The notes: generated from the letters alone by a model not told the origin. 56,528 nt of DNA from Rhizobium sp. ASV8 (GCF_016429255.1 NZ_JAELUG010000031.1:1-56528); one strand, 5' to 3'; counted from the stretch's first letter, positions 1-9,618 are shown. Made by a program: numbers and translations.

Positions 1-665
1 CCGTCGCGCGGCTCGGAAATCTGTGTCTTCAGCTTCAGCTGGTTTTCGGCGGGAGCAAACGCGATGTCGGCGGTCAGCTTGGCGTCGGGCACATCCTGCC
101 TGGAGGCATTGAGCGTGAGGCCCATGCTGCTGCTGTTCGCCTTGACGCTGCCATCGGCTGCCAGATTGAAATCCTGTCCGGCCACGGCCTGTCCAATGCG
201 AAGGTCGGGCAGCGCGATCCGGCCGATATCGATGGCGATGGGCAGAGAGAAGCCGCCACTGCTTGCAGCTTGCGTTTCCTGCGCGGGCGCAACCGTCGAG
301 ACCGGCAAACGCTGGAAATCGATCACATCGGCAGCGACGCGATCGGCGTGGAATGTGCCTGTCAGCAGCGACAGCGGCGACCAGTCGATCGCGAGATTCT
401 GCACCTTGGCAAAAACGCCCTTCGTGTCGGCAACCGTGATCGAGCCGACTTTCAGGTTGCCGCTGAGCAGCCCCGAAGGTGCGGCAATGGTGATGGTATG
501 GTCGGGCGTCGAGGCGAGCTTGGCCACCTGAGTGACGGCATAATTGGTTGCGGAAGGTATCATGCCGACGATGAGCACAGCCGTGATCACGAGCAACAGG
601 ATTGCCACGACCGCATAGGCGATCCAGCGTACCAATCTCCCGAGGATTCGAATCAATATGCTCAT
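1..665 (-). CDS. tamB: TamB, translocation/assembly module inner-membrane subunit (N-terminal part only)
   Basis: Partial gene: the frame starts with ATG at 665 (protein begins MSILIRILGRLVRW) and stays open to the window edge, giving 221 codons of what is normally a protein of well over 1000 residues. A single N-terminal membrane anchor (about residues 10-35, rich in V, A, I and L) is followed by the start of a beta-rich periplasmic region (KLASTPDHTITIAAPSGLL). TamB spans the periplasm and works with the outer-membrane barrel TamA in envelope protein or lipid transport. It lies 65 bp downstream of tamA on the same strand, the usual tamA-tamB operon order, and this supports the call more strongly than the sequence alone. 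Confidence 0.85.
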   Translation of the reverse strand, partial: MSILIRILGRLVRWIAYAVVAILLLVITAVLIVGMIPSATNYAVTQVAKLASTPDHTITIAAPSGLLSGNLKVGSITVADTKGVFAKVQNLAIDWSPLSLLTGTFHADRVAADVIDFQRLPVSTVAPAQETQAASSGGFSLPIAIDIGRIALPDLRIGQAVAGQDFNLAADGSVKANSSSMGLTLNASRQDVPDAKLTADIAFAPAENQLKLKTQISEPRD

Positions 666-730
666 GAAGGCAACAATAATCCCAATTTTGTAACCGTGTG
701 CTGAAACGTCCGCGACAACTATACGTTTCG

Positions 731-2656
731 TCAGAAGGCCTGGCCGATGCCGGCATAGATACCATAGGCCGTGCCGCCATTGTACTTGTTCAGCGGAACG
801 GCGACATCAAGTCTGATCGGACCGAATGGCGTAGCGTAGCGCAGGCCGACGCCCGCGCCAATGCGCAGATCGGAAAAGTCCGGAAATGCGGTATCGGTGA
901 CGCTGCCCGCATCGACGAAGGGCACGACGCCGATCGTATCGGTGATCTTCACGCGGGCCTCGAACGAAGCCGTCACATAGGAGCGTCCGCCGAGCGCATC
1001 GCCGTTGGAATTGTAGGGCGTGATCTCCTGGTAGCCGTAACCGCGCACCGAGCCGCCGCCGCCCGCATAGAAGCGACGGGTCGCCGGGATATCCTCGATA
1101 CCGTTCGCGCCGATCAACGAGCCAGCGGCAAGCTTGCCGGCGAAGACGACATTGTTGTTGGCGCCGATGCCTTGATAACCGGTGACCGAGCCCTCGAAGG
1201 AGCTGAATACCGAGCCGCCCATCGCTTCGTAGCTGGGTTTGGCGCTGATCGAGGCACGATAGCCTTCGGTCGGGTCGAGCTTGTTGTCGCGCGTGTCTCT
1301 GACATATTCGAGCGGGATTGCGACCGTCAGATACTTGTGCTTGCCGAAGGCGTCGGTGGTGTCCGCCTCATAGCTGACTTCGCCGCCGGCGGAGACTGTA
1401 TCCTGATCGTTGATTTCGTAGGCGAGGCCGGCGCCTGCCGTGACGGTGTTGGCGTCGTAGGCATCCGGATGCAGGGTCTGCATCTTGAGCGCGGCGGTAA
1501 AGGTTGCCGAAGGATAGAAGGTTGCCGGCCTGACATAGGTGAGCCCGGCCGTGTAATCGAGCTGGCTGAAGTCCGTGGTTTCGCCGATGCGGGAAACCGA
1601 TCCTTCGATCCGCAGCGAATCCGCGCGGCCGGTCAGATTGCGATGTCCCCAATAACCTTGAAGGCCGAAGCCGTCGATGGTGGAATACTGCGCGCCCACG
1701 CCGAAGAAGCGCTGCTTGCCTTCGGATACTTCGATGGTGGTCGGAATGCTGCCGTCCGGCGCCAGCTTGTCGGCTTCGCGGATGGTGACGCTCGAAAAGA
1801 CGCCGAGCTTCCTCAGGCGGTCCGAAGCCTTCTTCAGCTCATCGGGCGAGTAGGGCTTGCCCTCGTTGATGCGGGCGTAGCGCTTGATGAAGTCCGGATC
1901 GACGGACTTCTGGCCAGTCACGCCGACATTGCCGAAAGGTGCCACGGGGCCACTGTCGATCTTCAGCGAGACATCGACCGTATTGGTGGCGTGGTCGGCA
2001 ACGACGTCGCGCTTCTCGAGTTTGGCAAGCGGGTGCCCTTCCTTCTTGAAGTCGGCAACCATCTTGTCGCCCGCCTTCAGAATGGTCAGGGAGCCTGTGT
2101 CGCCGCCGCGCGCGAGACCATAACTCGCGGGATCCAGTCTGGCGGCATCTCCCAGCAAATGGATATTGCCGAGCTTGAACAGCGGACCTGGGTCGACGCT
2201 GATGGTAACGGCGACGGGTTTGGAGCGAGCGAAGGTGGGGGTCGGCGGCAATGCATCGAGGGGCGTGCCGTTGATGGTAATGGTCACGACACCGCCATAG
2301 CGGGCTTTCTCGTAGAGGGCGGCGATGAGACGGTCACGATCGTCGCGCGCCTTCACGACGACACCAAGGTCGCCGGATACGGCTTTGTCCTTGTCCGCGA
2401 TCAGCATCGACGTGTCACCGAGCGCGCTCTTCAGATCCTTGTCGAGATTATCGGACTTGAAATCGACCGTGTAATGAACGGGATCGGAAACCTGGTCCGA
2501 CGTCTCGTCTTTGCCCCAGAGCTTGATGCCGAAGAGTTTGAACGCGAAGGCATTGTCAGCCCAAACCGGGCCGAGCGCGAGCGCTGCCGCAACCGCTGCA
2601 ACGGTTCCTGCCTGCCGATACGCAATACTCTTCTTCGGTTCAGTTCTTTTATGCAT
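731..2656 (-). CDS. tamA: TamA, outer-membrane assembly factor of the BamA/Omp85 family
   Basis: The 641-residue product is an Omp85-superfamily outer-membrane protein that inserts or exports substrates together with TamB. Residues 1-38 form a signal peptide (TVAAVAAALALGPVWADNAFA). POTRA-type repeats fill roughly residues 50-300. The C-terminal half is a 16-strand-type beta barrel with the family motif region GGGGSVRGYGYQEI and a terminal aromatic residue (ending IYAGIGQAF), the usual outer-membrane insertion signal. Its length fits proteobacterial TamA (about 570-650). tamB follows 65 bp downstream. A 665-codon frame on the opposite strand is a shadow of its codon use. Confidence 0.93.
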   Translation of the reverse strand: MHKRTEPKKSIAYRQAGTVAAVAAALALGPVWADNAFAFKLFGIKLWGKDETSDQVSDPVHYTVDFKSDNLDKDLKSALGDTSMLIADKDKAVSGDLGVVVKARDDRDRLIAALYEKARYGGVVTITINGTPLDALPPTPTFARSKPVAVTISVDPGPLFKLGNIHLLGDAARLDPASYGLARGGDTGSLTILKAGDKMVADFKKEGHPLAKLEKRDVVADHATNTVDVSLKIDSGPVAPFGNVGVTGQKSVDPDFIKRYARINEGKPYSPDELKKASDRLRKLGVFSSVTIREADKLAPDGSIPTTIEVSEGKQRFFGVGAQYSTIDGFGLQGYWGHRNLTGRADSLRIEGSVSRIGETTDFSQLDYTAGLTYVRPATFYPSATFTAALKMQTLHPDAYDANTVTAGAGLAYEINDQDTVSAGGEVSYEADTTDAFGKHKYLTVAIPLEYVRDTRDNKLDPTEGYRASISAKPSYEAMGGSVFSSFEGSVTGYQGIGANNNVVFAGKLAAGSLIGANGIEDIPATRRFYAGGGGSVRGYGYQEITPYNSNGDALGGRSYVTASFEARVKITDTIGVVPFVDAGSVTDTAFPDFSDLRIGAGVGLRYATPFGPIRLDVAVPLNKYNGGTAYGIYAGIGQAF

Positions 2657-2882
2657 ACGCCGCTTTACGGTTACATGAGAACTTACTCAGCCTGACGTTT
2701 CCCCCAGGTTAACGCGCGGCCACCATAGAGGCAAAAGTCCCTCAGGTGTACCGTTTTGGAGTCAAAAACCTCGAAAAGATGACCTCAAAGGGCAAGAACG
2801 CATGGATTTGCATGGTCTGCCGTCAATCTCTGGCGATCGGTAACACAGCACGCTAGAGGTGTTCCGGCTCGGCATTCAGGCA

Positions 2883-2913
2883 GAAAAAAGCCCCAGACTT
2901 GCGATCCGGGGCT
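2883..2913 (-). terminator. Rho-independent terminator of the glycine-zipper lipoprotein gene
   Basis: On the minus strand a 6-bp stem AGCCCC/GGGGCT (2908-2913 with 2889-2894) is followed at once by a run of T residues (2884-2888). It lies 27 bp past the stop codon of the lipoprotein gene that starts at 3239. Confidence 0.8.
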
Positions 2914-2939
2914 TCGATATCTGCTGGATCCAGGATTGA

Positions 2940-3239
2940 TCAGTAGCCGCCGTAGCCGCCACCGTATCCACCGCGATAGCCGCCACGCGGGCAATCGTCG
3001 ATGTAGCGACGGCCGTAGCGGTCGCGGTAGTAGCACTGGCCAGGCTGTTCCTGAACGCTGCCGATGACCGCGCCGGAGACGCCGCCGATAGCTGCGCCAA
3101 CCGCTGCGCCGCGAACGTTGCCGGTGACTGCGCCGCCGATGATAGCACCGGATGCCGCGCCGATACCTGCGCCCTGTTCTGTCGGCGTGCAGCTTGCGAT
3201 AGACAAGCCGACCAATGCGAGCATTAGAATCTTCTTCAT
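2940..3239 (-). CDS. Small glycine-zipper lipoprotein
   Basis: A 99-residue lipoprotein. A short signal peptide (MKKILMLALVGLSIASC) ends in a lipobox with Cys17 as the lipidated residue. Residues 23-62 are a glycine zipper of alternating Gly/Ala (GIGAASGAIIGGAVTG and GAAVGAAIGG), as in YMGG/OmpA-like glycine-zipper proteins. The tail is Gly/Tyr/Arg rich (RGGYRGGYGGGYGGY) after a CYYRDRYGRRYIDDC segment with two cysteines. The start has a clear GGAGAG ribosome site 6 bp upstream. Such small lipoproteins are common in rhizobial envelopes; the function is not known. It is a single-gene unit with its own terminator. Confidence 0.85.
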   Translation of the reverse strand: MKKILMLALVGLSIASCTPTEQGAGIGAASGAIIGGAVTGNVRGAAVGAAIGGVSGAVIGSVQEQPGQCYYRDRYGRRYIDDCPRGGYRGGYGGGYGGY

Positions 3240-3535
3240 TTATTCTCTCCAACGTTAGTTACGCCGAACCCGGCAACGTCGTCCCAATTCTTCAGCTCCA
3301 CCACGATGGGCTGTCTTTTCAGTCCTGCAACTACGGAAAAATATCGTGCAAAATATGATTGTCCATTGGGACTGAATAGTTTTTTTGTTTCTGGTTAAAG
3401 CTGGCCTCGTATTCGAACAATAAAGCAATCGAAGCGGCATAGAAAATCGACTGCCCCGCTAAAGTAAAGGTTGATTGGACTATAAAAAAGTCAAATGATG
3501 CCTTCTGCCTCTGGAGGAGAGGCGAGGAGGAAAAT
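3240..3535. other. AT-rich intergenic promoter region between the lipoprotein and coxS
   Basis: These 296 bp between divergent genes are clearly richer in A/T than the surroundings, with A/T runs near 3370-3390 and 3483-3492. They must carry promoters for both the lipoprotein and the cox genes. I see no open frame with a ribosome site and no clear -35/-10 pair. A GAGGAGG ribosome site for coxS lies at about 3524-3532. Confidence 0.5.
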
Positions 3536-4024
3536 ATGGCAAAAGTGACTTTGACGGTGAACGGCCGTGCGGTCAGTGGCGAGTGTGAGGATCGCACGCT
3601 GCTTGTCCATTTCATCAGGGAAAAGCTCGGCCTCACGGGAACGCATGTCGGCTGCGACACGAGCCAGTGCGGCGCCTGCGTCATCCATATGGACGGCAAG
3701 TCCGTGAAGAGCTGTTCCATCCTGGCCGTACAGGCTTCCGGCTCCAAGATCACAACCATCGAGGGTCTGGCCGCCAATGGCGAGCTGCATCCGGTTCAGG
3801 CTGCCTTCAAGGAGCATCATGGCCTGCAATGCGGGTTCTGCACGCCTGGCATGGTGATGACGGCGGTCGACATGATCAACCGCCACGGTGGCGCGCTCGA
3901 CGAAAAGACCGTCCGCAACGAGCTGGAAGGCAATATCTGTCGATGCACCGGCTATCACAATATCGTCCAGGCGGTCTTGTCCGCCAATGCTGAAATGCAT
4001 GCCGCCAATCAAGCGGCGGAATAA
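3536..4024 (+). CDS. coxS: (2Fe-2S)-binding small subunit of a CO-dehydrogenase-like molybdenum hydroxylase (CoxS type)
   Basis: The 162-residue product has the two ferredoxin-like domains of molybdenum hydroxylase small subunits. The N-terminal plant-type 2Fe-2S cluster ligands are seen in [21 protein letters not shown] (about residues 41-61). The second cluster ligands are in CGFCTPGMV and [12 protein letters not shown] (about residues 100-145). It passes electrons from the molybdopterin subunit to FAD. A strong GAGGAGG ribosome site precedes the ATG. It is the first gene of coxS-coxL-coxM. The same architecture serves other hydroxylases (aldehyde, isoquinoline or nicotinate types), so the substrate is not settled by this subunit. 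Confidence 0.9.
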   Translation: MAKVTLTVNGRAVSGECEDRTLLVHFIREKLGLTGTHVGCDTSQCGACVIHMDGKSVKSCSILAVQASGSKITTIEGLAANGELHPVQAAFKEHHGLQCGFCTPGMVMTAVDMINRHGGALDEKTVRNELEGNICRCTGYHNIVQAVLSANAEMHAANQAAE

Positions 4025-4106
4025 AGTTTCACCGAGACCGTCTGGCGACGCGCCTGGACCGTGATCTTGGCGAATTGCCGGGCCCGGAACCCCAATGGAG
4101 GATGTG

Positions 4107-6452
4107 ATGGGCGTTGAAGGCATTGGCGCGCGCGTGGCGCGCAAGGAAGACAAGCGATTTCTGACGGGCAAGGGGCGCTATACCGACGACATGGTAACGC
4201 CGGGCATGAAATATGCCTATTTCGTCCGTAGCCCGCATGCGCATGCGAAGATAAAGGGCATCGATATTTCTGCAGCTATGGCGATGCCAGGCGTGATCGG
4301 CGTGCTTGAAGGCAAGCAGCTGCTCGCCGATGGCATCGGCAACCTGATCTGCGGCTGGATGATCCATTCCAAGGACGGCTCGCCGATGAAGATGGGCGCC
4401 TGGCGCCCCCTGGCGGTCGATACCGTCCGCTACGTCGGCGACGCCGTCGCCATCGTGGTTGCCGACAGTCTCGGCGAGGCACGCGATGCCGCCGAGGCCG
4501 TGGCGGTCGATTACGAGGAGCTGCCGGCCGTCGTCGAGGCGGTGGATGCGCTGAAAGCTGGCGCGCCGCAGATCCATCCGGAGTCGTCGGACAATCTGAT
4601 CTTCGACTGGGAACTTGGCGATGCGACAGCGACCGACAAGGCGATCGCCGAGGCAGCACACGTCACCGAGATCGAGCTCCACAACAACCGTCTCTCGCCG
4701 AATGCCATGGAGCCACGCGCCACGCTCGGCATCTACGATGCGGCCGAAGACCATTACACCTGCTACACGACCAGCCAGAACCCGCATGTGGCACGGCTCG
4801 TCATGAGCGCATTCTACAATGTCGCGCCGGAAAACAAGCTGCGCGTCATTGCGCCTGACGTCGGCGGCGGCTTCGGCTCGAAGATCTATATCTACCCGGA
4901 GGAAATCGTCTGTCTCTGGGCGTCGAAGAAGACCGGCGTGCCGGTCAAGTGGACGGCGGATCGCACGGAAGCCTTCCTGACCGATGCGCATGGCCGTGAC
5001 CATGTTTCCAAGGTCAAGATGGCGTTCGATGCGCAGAACCGCATGACGGCGCTGAAGGTCGATACGATCGCCAATCTCGGCGCCTATATGTCGCTCTTCT
5101 CGTCGGCGGTGCCGACCTATCTCTATGCGACGTTGCTATCGGGCCAATATGCCATTCCGGCGATCCACGCCAATGTCCGCACGGTCTATACCAACACCGT
5201 GCCTGTTGACGCCTATCGCGGGGCAGGGCGGCCTGAGGCGACTTATCTGCTTGAGCGCACGGTGGAAACGGCGGCACGCGAACTTGGTGTCTCGCCGGCG
5301 GAGCTGAGAAGGATCAATTTCATCCGCTCGTTCCCGTACCAGACCCCGGTCATCATGAACTACGACGCCGGTGACTATGAAGCTTCGCTCAACGCCGCCA
5401 TGCAGCAGGCGGATTGGAGTGGCTTCCCCAGGCGCAAAGCCGAGGCCGCCGCCCGCGGCATGAAACGCGGCATCGGCATGAGCTGCTATATCGAGGCATG
5501 CGGCATCGCGCCGTCGCAGGCAGTGGGTTCGCTCGGTGCCGGCGTGGGTCTGTGGGAATCGGCCGAGGTGCGGGTGAATGCCGTTGGAACGGTGGAGGTG
5601 CTCACCGGCTCGCACAGCCACGGGCAGGGGCATGAGACGACCTTTGCGCAGCTGGTTGCGGACCGGCTCGGCGTGCCGATCGACAGTATTTCGATCGTCC
5701 ACGGTGACACCGACAAGGTGCAGATGGGTATGGGCACCTATGGTTCCCGCTCTGGCGCCGTCGGCATGTCCGCCGTCGTCAAGGCGCTGGACAAGGTCGA
5801 GGCGAAGGCGAAGAAGATCGCCGCGCATCTCATGGAGGCCGACGAAAGCGATATCGTCATCGAGAACGGCGAGTTGAAAGTGGCAGGCACCGACAAGGCG
5901 CTGCCATGGTTCCAGGTGGCGCTCGCCTCCTATACGGCGCACAATCTGCCCGCCGGCATGGAGCCGGGTTTGAAGGAAACTGCCTTCTACGATCCGGCGA
6001 ACTTCACCTTCCCGGCCGGCTGCTACATCTGCGAGGTCGAGATCGATCCGGAAACGGGCAAAACCGAGATCGTGCAGTTCGTTGCGGCCGACGACTTCGG
6101 CAATATCATCAATCCGATGATCGTCGAGGGACAGGTTCATGGCGGCATCGCGCAAGGCATCGGCCAGGCGCTCCTGGAAGGCGTGCGTTATGACGAGAGC
6201 GGCCAGCTTCTGACGGCAAGCTTCATGGATTACACCATGCCGCGCGCCGACGACCTGCCGTCCTTCAAGCTTTCGCATCAGAACACGCCTTGCCCGAGCA
6301 ATCCGCTCGGCATCAAGGGATGCGGCGAGGCGGGCGCCATCGGCTCGCCACCGGCGCTGATGAACGCCATTACCGACGCCATCGGCAACAACGCCCTGAC
6401 CATGCCTGCCACGCCGCTCAAGGTGTGGGAAGCAGCGCAGGCTTCGGCCTGA
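4107..6452 (+). CDS. coxL: Molybdopterin-binding large subunit, form II CO-dehydrogenase-like (CoxL type)
   Basis: The 781-residue molybdopterin subunit belongs to the xanthine-oxidase family. I chose ATG 4107 because GGAGG (4097-4101) lies 5 bp upstream; an in-frame ATG at 4095 overlaps that site. Visible cofactor motifs are GGGFGSKIYIYPEE, GHGHETTFAQL and the catalytic-Glu motif GCGEAGAIG near the C terminus. The active-site loop reads AYRGAGR (about residue 369), the signature of form II enzymes; true form I CO dehydrogenase has AYRCSFR with a Cys that binds copper. CO oxidation is therefore uncertain and an aldehyde or other carbonyl substrate is as likely. No maturation genes (coxDEF type) are nearby. 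Confidence 0.88.
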   Translation: MGVEGIGARVARKEDKRFLTGKGRYTDDMVTPGMKYAYFVRSPHAHAKIKGIDISAAMAMPGVIGVLEGKQLLADGIGNLICGWMIHSKDGSPMKMGAWRPLAVDTVRYVGDAVAIVVADSLGEARDAAEAVAVDYEELPAVVEAVDALKAGAPQIHPESSDNLIFDWELGDATATDKAIAEAAHVTEIELHNNRLSPNAMEPRATLGIYDAAEDHYTCYTTSQNPHVARLVMSAFYNVAPENKLRVIAPDVGGGFGSKIYIYPEEIVCLWASKKTGVPVKWTADRTEAFLTDAHGRDHVSKVKMAFDAQNRMTALKVDTIANLGAYMSLFSSAVPTYLYATLLSGQYAIPAIHANVRTVYTNTVPVDAYRGAGRPEATYLLERTVETAARELGVSPAELRRINFIRSFPYQTPVIMNYDAGDYEASLNAAMQQADWSGFPRRKAEAAARGMKRGIGMSCYIEACGIAPSQAVGSLGAGVGLWESAEVRVNAVGTVEVLTGSHSHGQGHETTFAQLVADRLGVPIDSISIVHGDTDKVQMGMGTYGSRSGAVGMSAVVKALDKVEAKAKKIAAHLMEADESDIVIENGELKVAGTDKALPWFQVALASYTAHNLPAGMEPGLKETAFYDPANFTFPAGCYICEVEIDPETGKTEIVQFVAADDFGNIINPMIVEGQVHGGIAQGIGQALLEGVRYDESGQLLTASFMDYTMPRADDLPSFKLSHQNTPCPSNPLGIKGCGEAGAIGSPPALMNAITDAIGNNALTMPATPLKVWEAAQASA

Positions 6453-6472
6453 GAAGAGAGGAGGAGAAGACA

Positions 6473-7267
6473 ATGTACGCAACCAACTATCATCGCGCCT
6501 CCTCGGTCGACGAAGCCGTCAAGCTTCTTTCGAACGCAGACGAGGGCAAATATGTCTCTGGCGGAATGACGCTGATTGCCACCATGAAGCAGCGTCTGGC
6601 CTCGCCTGGTGATCTCGTCGATCTCCGGCATATCCCCTCGCTCAAGGGTATCCGCGTCGATGGCCGTAGGGTCACTATCGGCGCGGCAACCACCCATGCC
6701 GAAGTCGCCTCCTCGGCGGCGATCCATGCAGTCTGTCCTGCTCTCTGCGAATTGGCCGGAATGATCGGCGACCCGCATGTCCGGCATATGGGCACCATCG
6801 GCGGCTCGGTCGCCAACAATGATCCGGCGGCGGATTATCCGTCGGCGATGCTGGCGCTCAATGCCACCATCGTCACCGACCGGCGTCAGATCGCGGCTGA
6901 TGATTTCTTCCGAGGCCTGTTCGAAACGGCGTTGGAGGGCGCTGAGTTGATTACCTCCATCGCCTTCGATGCGCCGGAGAAAGCGGGCTATGCCAAGTTC
7001 CCCAATCCGGCCTCGCGCTATGCGATGACGGGGGTCTTCGTCGCCAAGGGTGCCGGCGGCGTGCGCGTTGCCGTCACCGGCGCGGGTGCTGATGGTGTAT
7101 TCCGTCAGTCAGACATGGAGCAGGCGCTTGCGGCGAATTGGTCGCCGGATGTCGTCGCGGGCGCAACGGTCGATCCGTCGTCGCTCCTGTCCGATCTGCA
7201 TGCCACGGCGGAATATCGTGCCAATTTGATCAAGGTCATGGCCAAACGCGCCGTGGCTGCGGCATAG
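6473..7267 (+). CDS. coxM: FAD-binding medium subunit of the molybdenum hydroxylase (CoxM type)
   Basis: The 264-residue subunit has the PCMH-type FAD fold: the FAD-pyrophosphate loop is seen in KYVSGGMTLIATMKQR (about residues 24-39) and the second FAD motif in HMGTIGGSVANNDPAADYP (about residues 105-123). The C-terminal CO-dehydrogenase flavoprotein domain follows. Start 6473 sits 20 bp after the coxL stop, behind GAGGAGAAG, although the frame is open further upstream inside coxL. It receives electrons from CoxS and passes them to the quinone pool or another acceptor. It completes the S-L-M set; the order differs from the M-S-L order of the Oligotropha cox operon. Confidence 0.9.
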   Translation: MYATNYHRASSVDEAVKLLSNADEGKYVSGGMTLIATMKQRLASPGDLVDLRHIPSLKGIRVDGRRVTIGAATTHAEVASSAAIHAVCPALCELAGMIGDPHVRHMGTIGGSVANNDPAADYPSAMLALNATIVTDRRQIAADDFFRGLFETALEGAELITSIAFDAPEKAGYAKFPNPASRYAMTGVFVAKGAGGVRVAVTGAGADGVFRQSDMEQALAANWSPDVVAGATVDPSSLLSDLHATAEYRANLIKVMAKRAVAAA

Positions 7268-7284
7268 ATTCGCCGCGAATAGGC

Positions 7285-7315
7285 CCGGAGCGGCGGGGTT
7301 TACCCTCCGCTCCGG
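7285..7315 (+). terminator. Candidate terminator hairpin after coxM
   Basis: A 9-bp perfect inverted repeat (CCGGAGCGG, 7285-7293, with CCGCTCCGG, 7307-7315) lies 17 bp after the coxM stop. A clear T run is missing, so it may be a Rho-independent terminator of weak type or only an mRNA-end hairpin. Confidence 0.4.
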
Positions 7316-7486
7316 AGAGAGTGTTTCCAGCATGGTTTCGATTGTCAAATTGACGTGAATGCGTATTCTTGTCTGGAATTGTTCAAAATTAGGGGCCATT
7401 TGCCGCAGCGGGCGCGAAAGCAATGCGGAGGGGTTGACGTGTGAACCGGCATTCTTGAAAACGGTCGCACGGTACTGGAGCAGATG

Positions 7487-8698
7487 ATGGATTTCGAAGC
7501 ATTTTTTAAGGGCGAGCTGGAAGGTCTTCACAATGAGGGCCGCTACCGGATCTTCGCAGATCTCGAACGCCGCCGTGGCAATTTTCCCCGCGCTACCCGC
7601 TATACGCCCAACGGCCCGCAGGAAGTGACCGTCTGGTGCTCCAACGACTATCTCGGCATGGGCCAGCATCCGAAAGTGATCGAGGCGATGAAGCAAGCGA
7701 TCGATCACTGTGGCGCGGGTGCGGGAGGCACCCGGAATATTTCTGGCACCAACCACTATCATGTTCTGCTCGAGCAGGAACTCGCCGATCTTCACGGCAA
7801 GGAATCCGCGCTGATCTTCACCTCGGGCTATATTTCCAACTGGGCGACGCTCGGCACGCTCGGCGCGCGCATTCCCGGCCTCATCATCTTCTCGGATGCA
7901 CTGAACCATGCGTCGATGATCGAAGGCATTCGCTATGCGAAGTGCGATAAGGTCATCTGGAAGCATAACGACCTGCACGATCTCGAAGCCAAGCTGAAGG
8001 CCGCCGATCCGAAGGCGCCGAAGCTGATCGCGTTTGAATCCGTCTATTCCATGGATGGCGATATCGCCCCCATCAAGGAAATCTGCGATCTCGCCGACAA
8101 ATATGGCGCGATGACCTATCTCGACGAAGTGCATGCCGTCGGCATGTACGGCCCGCGCGGCGGCGGCATTGCCGAGCGCGAGGGACTGATGGATCGTCTG
8201 ACCGTCATCGAAGGCACGCTCGGCAAGGCGTTCGGCGTCATGGGCGGCTATATCGCCGCGTCGACTGCGCTCTGCGATTTCATCCGCTCGTTTGCCTCGG
8301 GCTTCATCTTCACGACGTCGCTGCCGCCGGCGCTTGCCGCAGGCGCCGTCGCCTCGATCCAGCATTTGAAGGTCAGCCAGTTCGAACGCGCCCGCCATCA
8401 GGATCGTGTCCGCCGGCTGCGCGCGCAGCTCGACGCGGCAGGCATTCCGCACATGCCGAACCCGAGCCATGTCGTGCCTGTGATGGTCGGCGATGCTGCC
8501 AAGTGCAAGTGGATTTCGGATCTGCTGCTCGACGCCGGTGTCTATGTCCAGCCGATCAACTATCCCACAGTGCCGAAGAAGACCGAGCGCCTGCGCATCA
8601 CGCCGACGCCGCTGCATTCGGATGGCGATATCGAACAGCTGGTCGGCGCGCTGCATGCGCTCTGGTCGCGCTGTGCGCTGGCAAGGGCTGTCGCGTAA
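7487..8698 (+). CDS. hemA: 5-aminolevulinate synthase (C4 pathway)
   Basis: The 403-residue PLP enzyme condenses glycine with succinyl-CoA to give 5-aminolevulinate, the first step of haem and vitamin B12 synthesis in alphaproteobacteria. Family motifs are [14 protein letters not shown] near the N terminus, the substrate region [12 protein letters not shown] (preceded by GAGAG), [12 protein letters not shown] and the PLP-lysine motif [13 protein letters not shown], with Lys247. Two ATG codons are adjacent (7484 and 7487); the second has the better distance, 6 bp, from GGAG at 7477-7480. A 219-bp gap separates it from coxM, so it probably has its own promoter. Confidence 0.96.
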   Translation: MDFEAFFKGELEGLHNEGRYRIFADLERRRGNFPRATRYTPNGPQEVTVWCSNDYLGMGQHPKVIEAMKQAIDHCGAGAGGTRNISGTNHYHVLLEQELADLHGKESALIFTSGYISNWATLGTLGARIPGLIIFSDALNHASMIEGIRYAKCDKVIWKHNDLHDLEAKLKAADPKAPKLIAFESVYSMDGDIAPIKEICDLADKYGAMTYLDEVHAVGMYGPRGGGIAEREGLMDRLTVIEGTLGKAFGVMGGYIAASTALCDFIRSFASGFIFTTSLPPALAAGAVASIQHLKVSQFERARHQDRVRRLRAQLDAAGIPHMPNPSHVVPVMVGDAAKCKWISDLLLDAGVYVQPINYPTVPKKTERLRITPTPLHSDGDIEQLVGALHALWSRCALARAVA

Positions 8699-8767
8699 GC
8701 GGCGGCTTTCTCAGCATGCCGTGCCGGAATTGAAGGGTACGGCTTCTGCCAAAAATCCAAATAGATC

Positions 8768-8813
8768 TCATTGCGGAAATGTTGGCTCCAGCCCATTTCC
8801 GCAATGACTTTTT
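8768..8813. terminator. Bidirectional terminator between hemA and the LysE-type gene
   Basis: A 14-bp perfect inverted repeat (TCATTGCGGAAATG at 8768-8781 with CATTTCCGCAATGA at 8794-8807) has a 12-nt loop. CTTTTT follows on the plus strand. The convergent position between hemA and the exporter gene, 70 bp past the hemA stop, fits a shared terminator. Confidence 0.8.
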
Positions 8814-8825
8814 ATGGGGTCGGGA

Positions 8826-9458
8826 TCAGCCCCGGCTTCCCAGGGCCAGACGGCACGCAAGGCCGGCAAAGACCGTCGCCAGCAGATATTGCGGCAGCTT
8901 CGGAACACGTTTGATCGCTGAGAGCCGACCTCGAATGTGGCTGCCGAGCATGATGACGGAGCCATTCACCAGAAAGCCGATCCCGTTCAGGATGGTGGCA
9001 AGCAGTGCCATCTGGACGATCATCGACCCGCCGTTCGGATCGACGAATTGCGGAAACAACGCGAGCACGAACAAGGCCATCTTCGGGTTGAGAATATTGG
9101 TCGCAAGGCCCTCGATGAAGATGCGCTTGCCCGAAAGCCGTTTGAGCCCAGCCGAAGGCGCGAAGGCGGAACTTTGCGACCGCAAGGTCTTGAAGGCCAG
9201 ATAAAGCAGGTAGGCGCAGCCTGCCCAACGGACGATTTCGTAGGCAATGGGTACGGTCAGGAACAGCCGCGACAGGCCGAGCGCTGCGGCCATGGCGTGG
9301 CAATAAGTGCCGAGCGCAATGCCGGCATAAGTGAGGAAACCGGCGGAGTGGCCCTGGCTGACGCTGCGCGAGGCGATGAGGAGCATGTCGGGGCCGGGCG
9401 TGGCTGTCAGCACCAGCGCGGCGGCGGCAAATAATACGAATGTGGAGAAGTCCGGCAT
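8826..9458 (-). CDS. LysE-family amino-acid exporter
   Basis: This 210-residue inner-membrane protein has about six hydrophobic segments. The N terminus (MPDFSTFVLFAAAALVLTAT) followed by PGPDMLLIASRSVSQG is the LysE/RhtB signature: first membrane helix, then the conserved PGP motif. Start 9458 is preceded by AAGGGAATC; the frame is open 20 codons further upstream, but that extension lacks the family N terminus. The family exports basic amino acids, threonine, homoserine lactone or similar small solutes; the substrate cannot be told here. Its terminator is shared with hemA on the other strand. Confidence 0.9.
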   Translation of the reverse strand: MPDFSTFVLFAAAALVLTATPGPDMLLIASRSVSQGHSAGFLTYAGIALGTYCHAMAAALGLSRLFLTVPIAYEIVRWAGCAYLLYLAFKTLRSQSSAFAPSAGLKRLSGKRIFIEGLATNILNPKMALFVLALFPQFVDPNGGSMIVQMALLATILNGIGFLVNGSVIMLGSHIRGRLSAIKRVPKLPQYLLATVFAGLACRLALGSRG

Positions 9459-9618
9459 CTTGATTCCCTTGAAAGTCAGGCCGGAATTCCTCTCTAACAA
9501 CATCCTCGGGAATGGCAATACCGGAAGTAAATGGGTAATTTTACACTTACCTATCGACGCACGCCAAGGGCGACGACGATCGCGTCCAATGGCACCATTG
9601 TCCGAGAGGCAATGACAA

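Noticed and set aside
698..2695. 665-codon plus-strand frame across tamA
   Set aside because: It mirrors tamA, which has a signal peptide and barrel motifs. The antisense frame is Arg/Gly/Asp rich and low in motif content, a usual result of high GC3 codon use.
5136..6482. 448-codon minus-strand frame inside coxL
   Set aside because: Antisense shadow of a well-supported molybdenum hydroxylase gene; no motif, no ribosome site.
7109..8656. 515-codon minus-strand frame across hemA
   Set aside because: Antisense to ALA synthase; rich in Arg, His and Asp as expected for a shadow frame.
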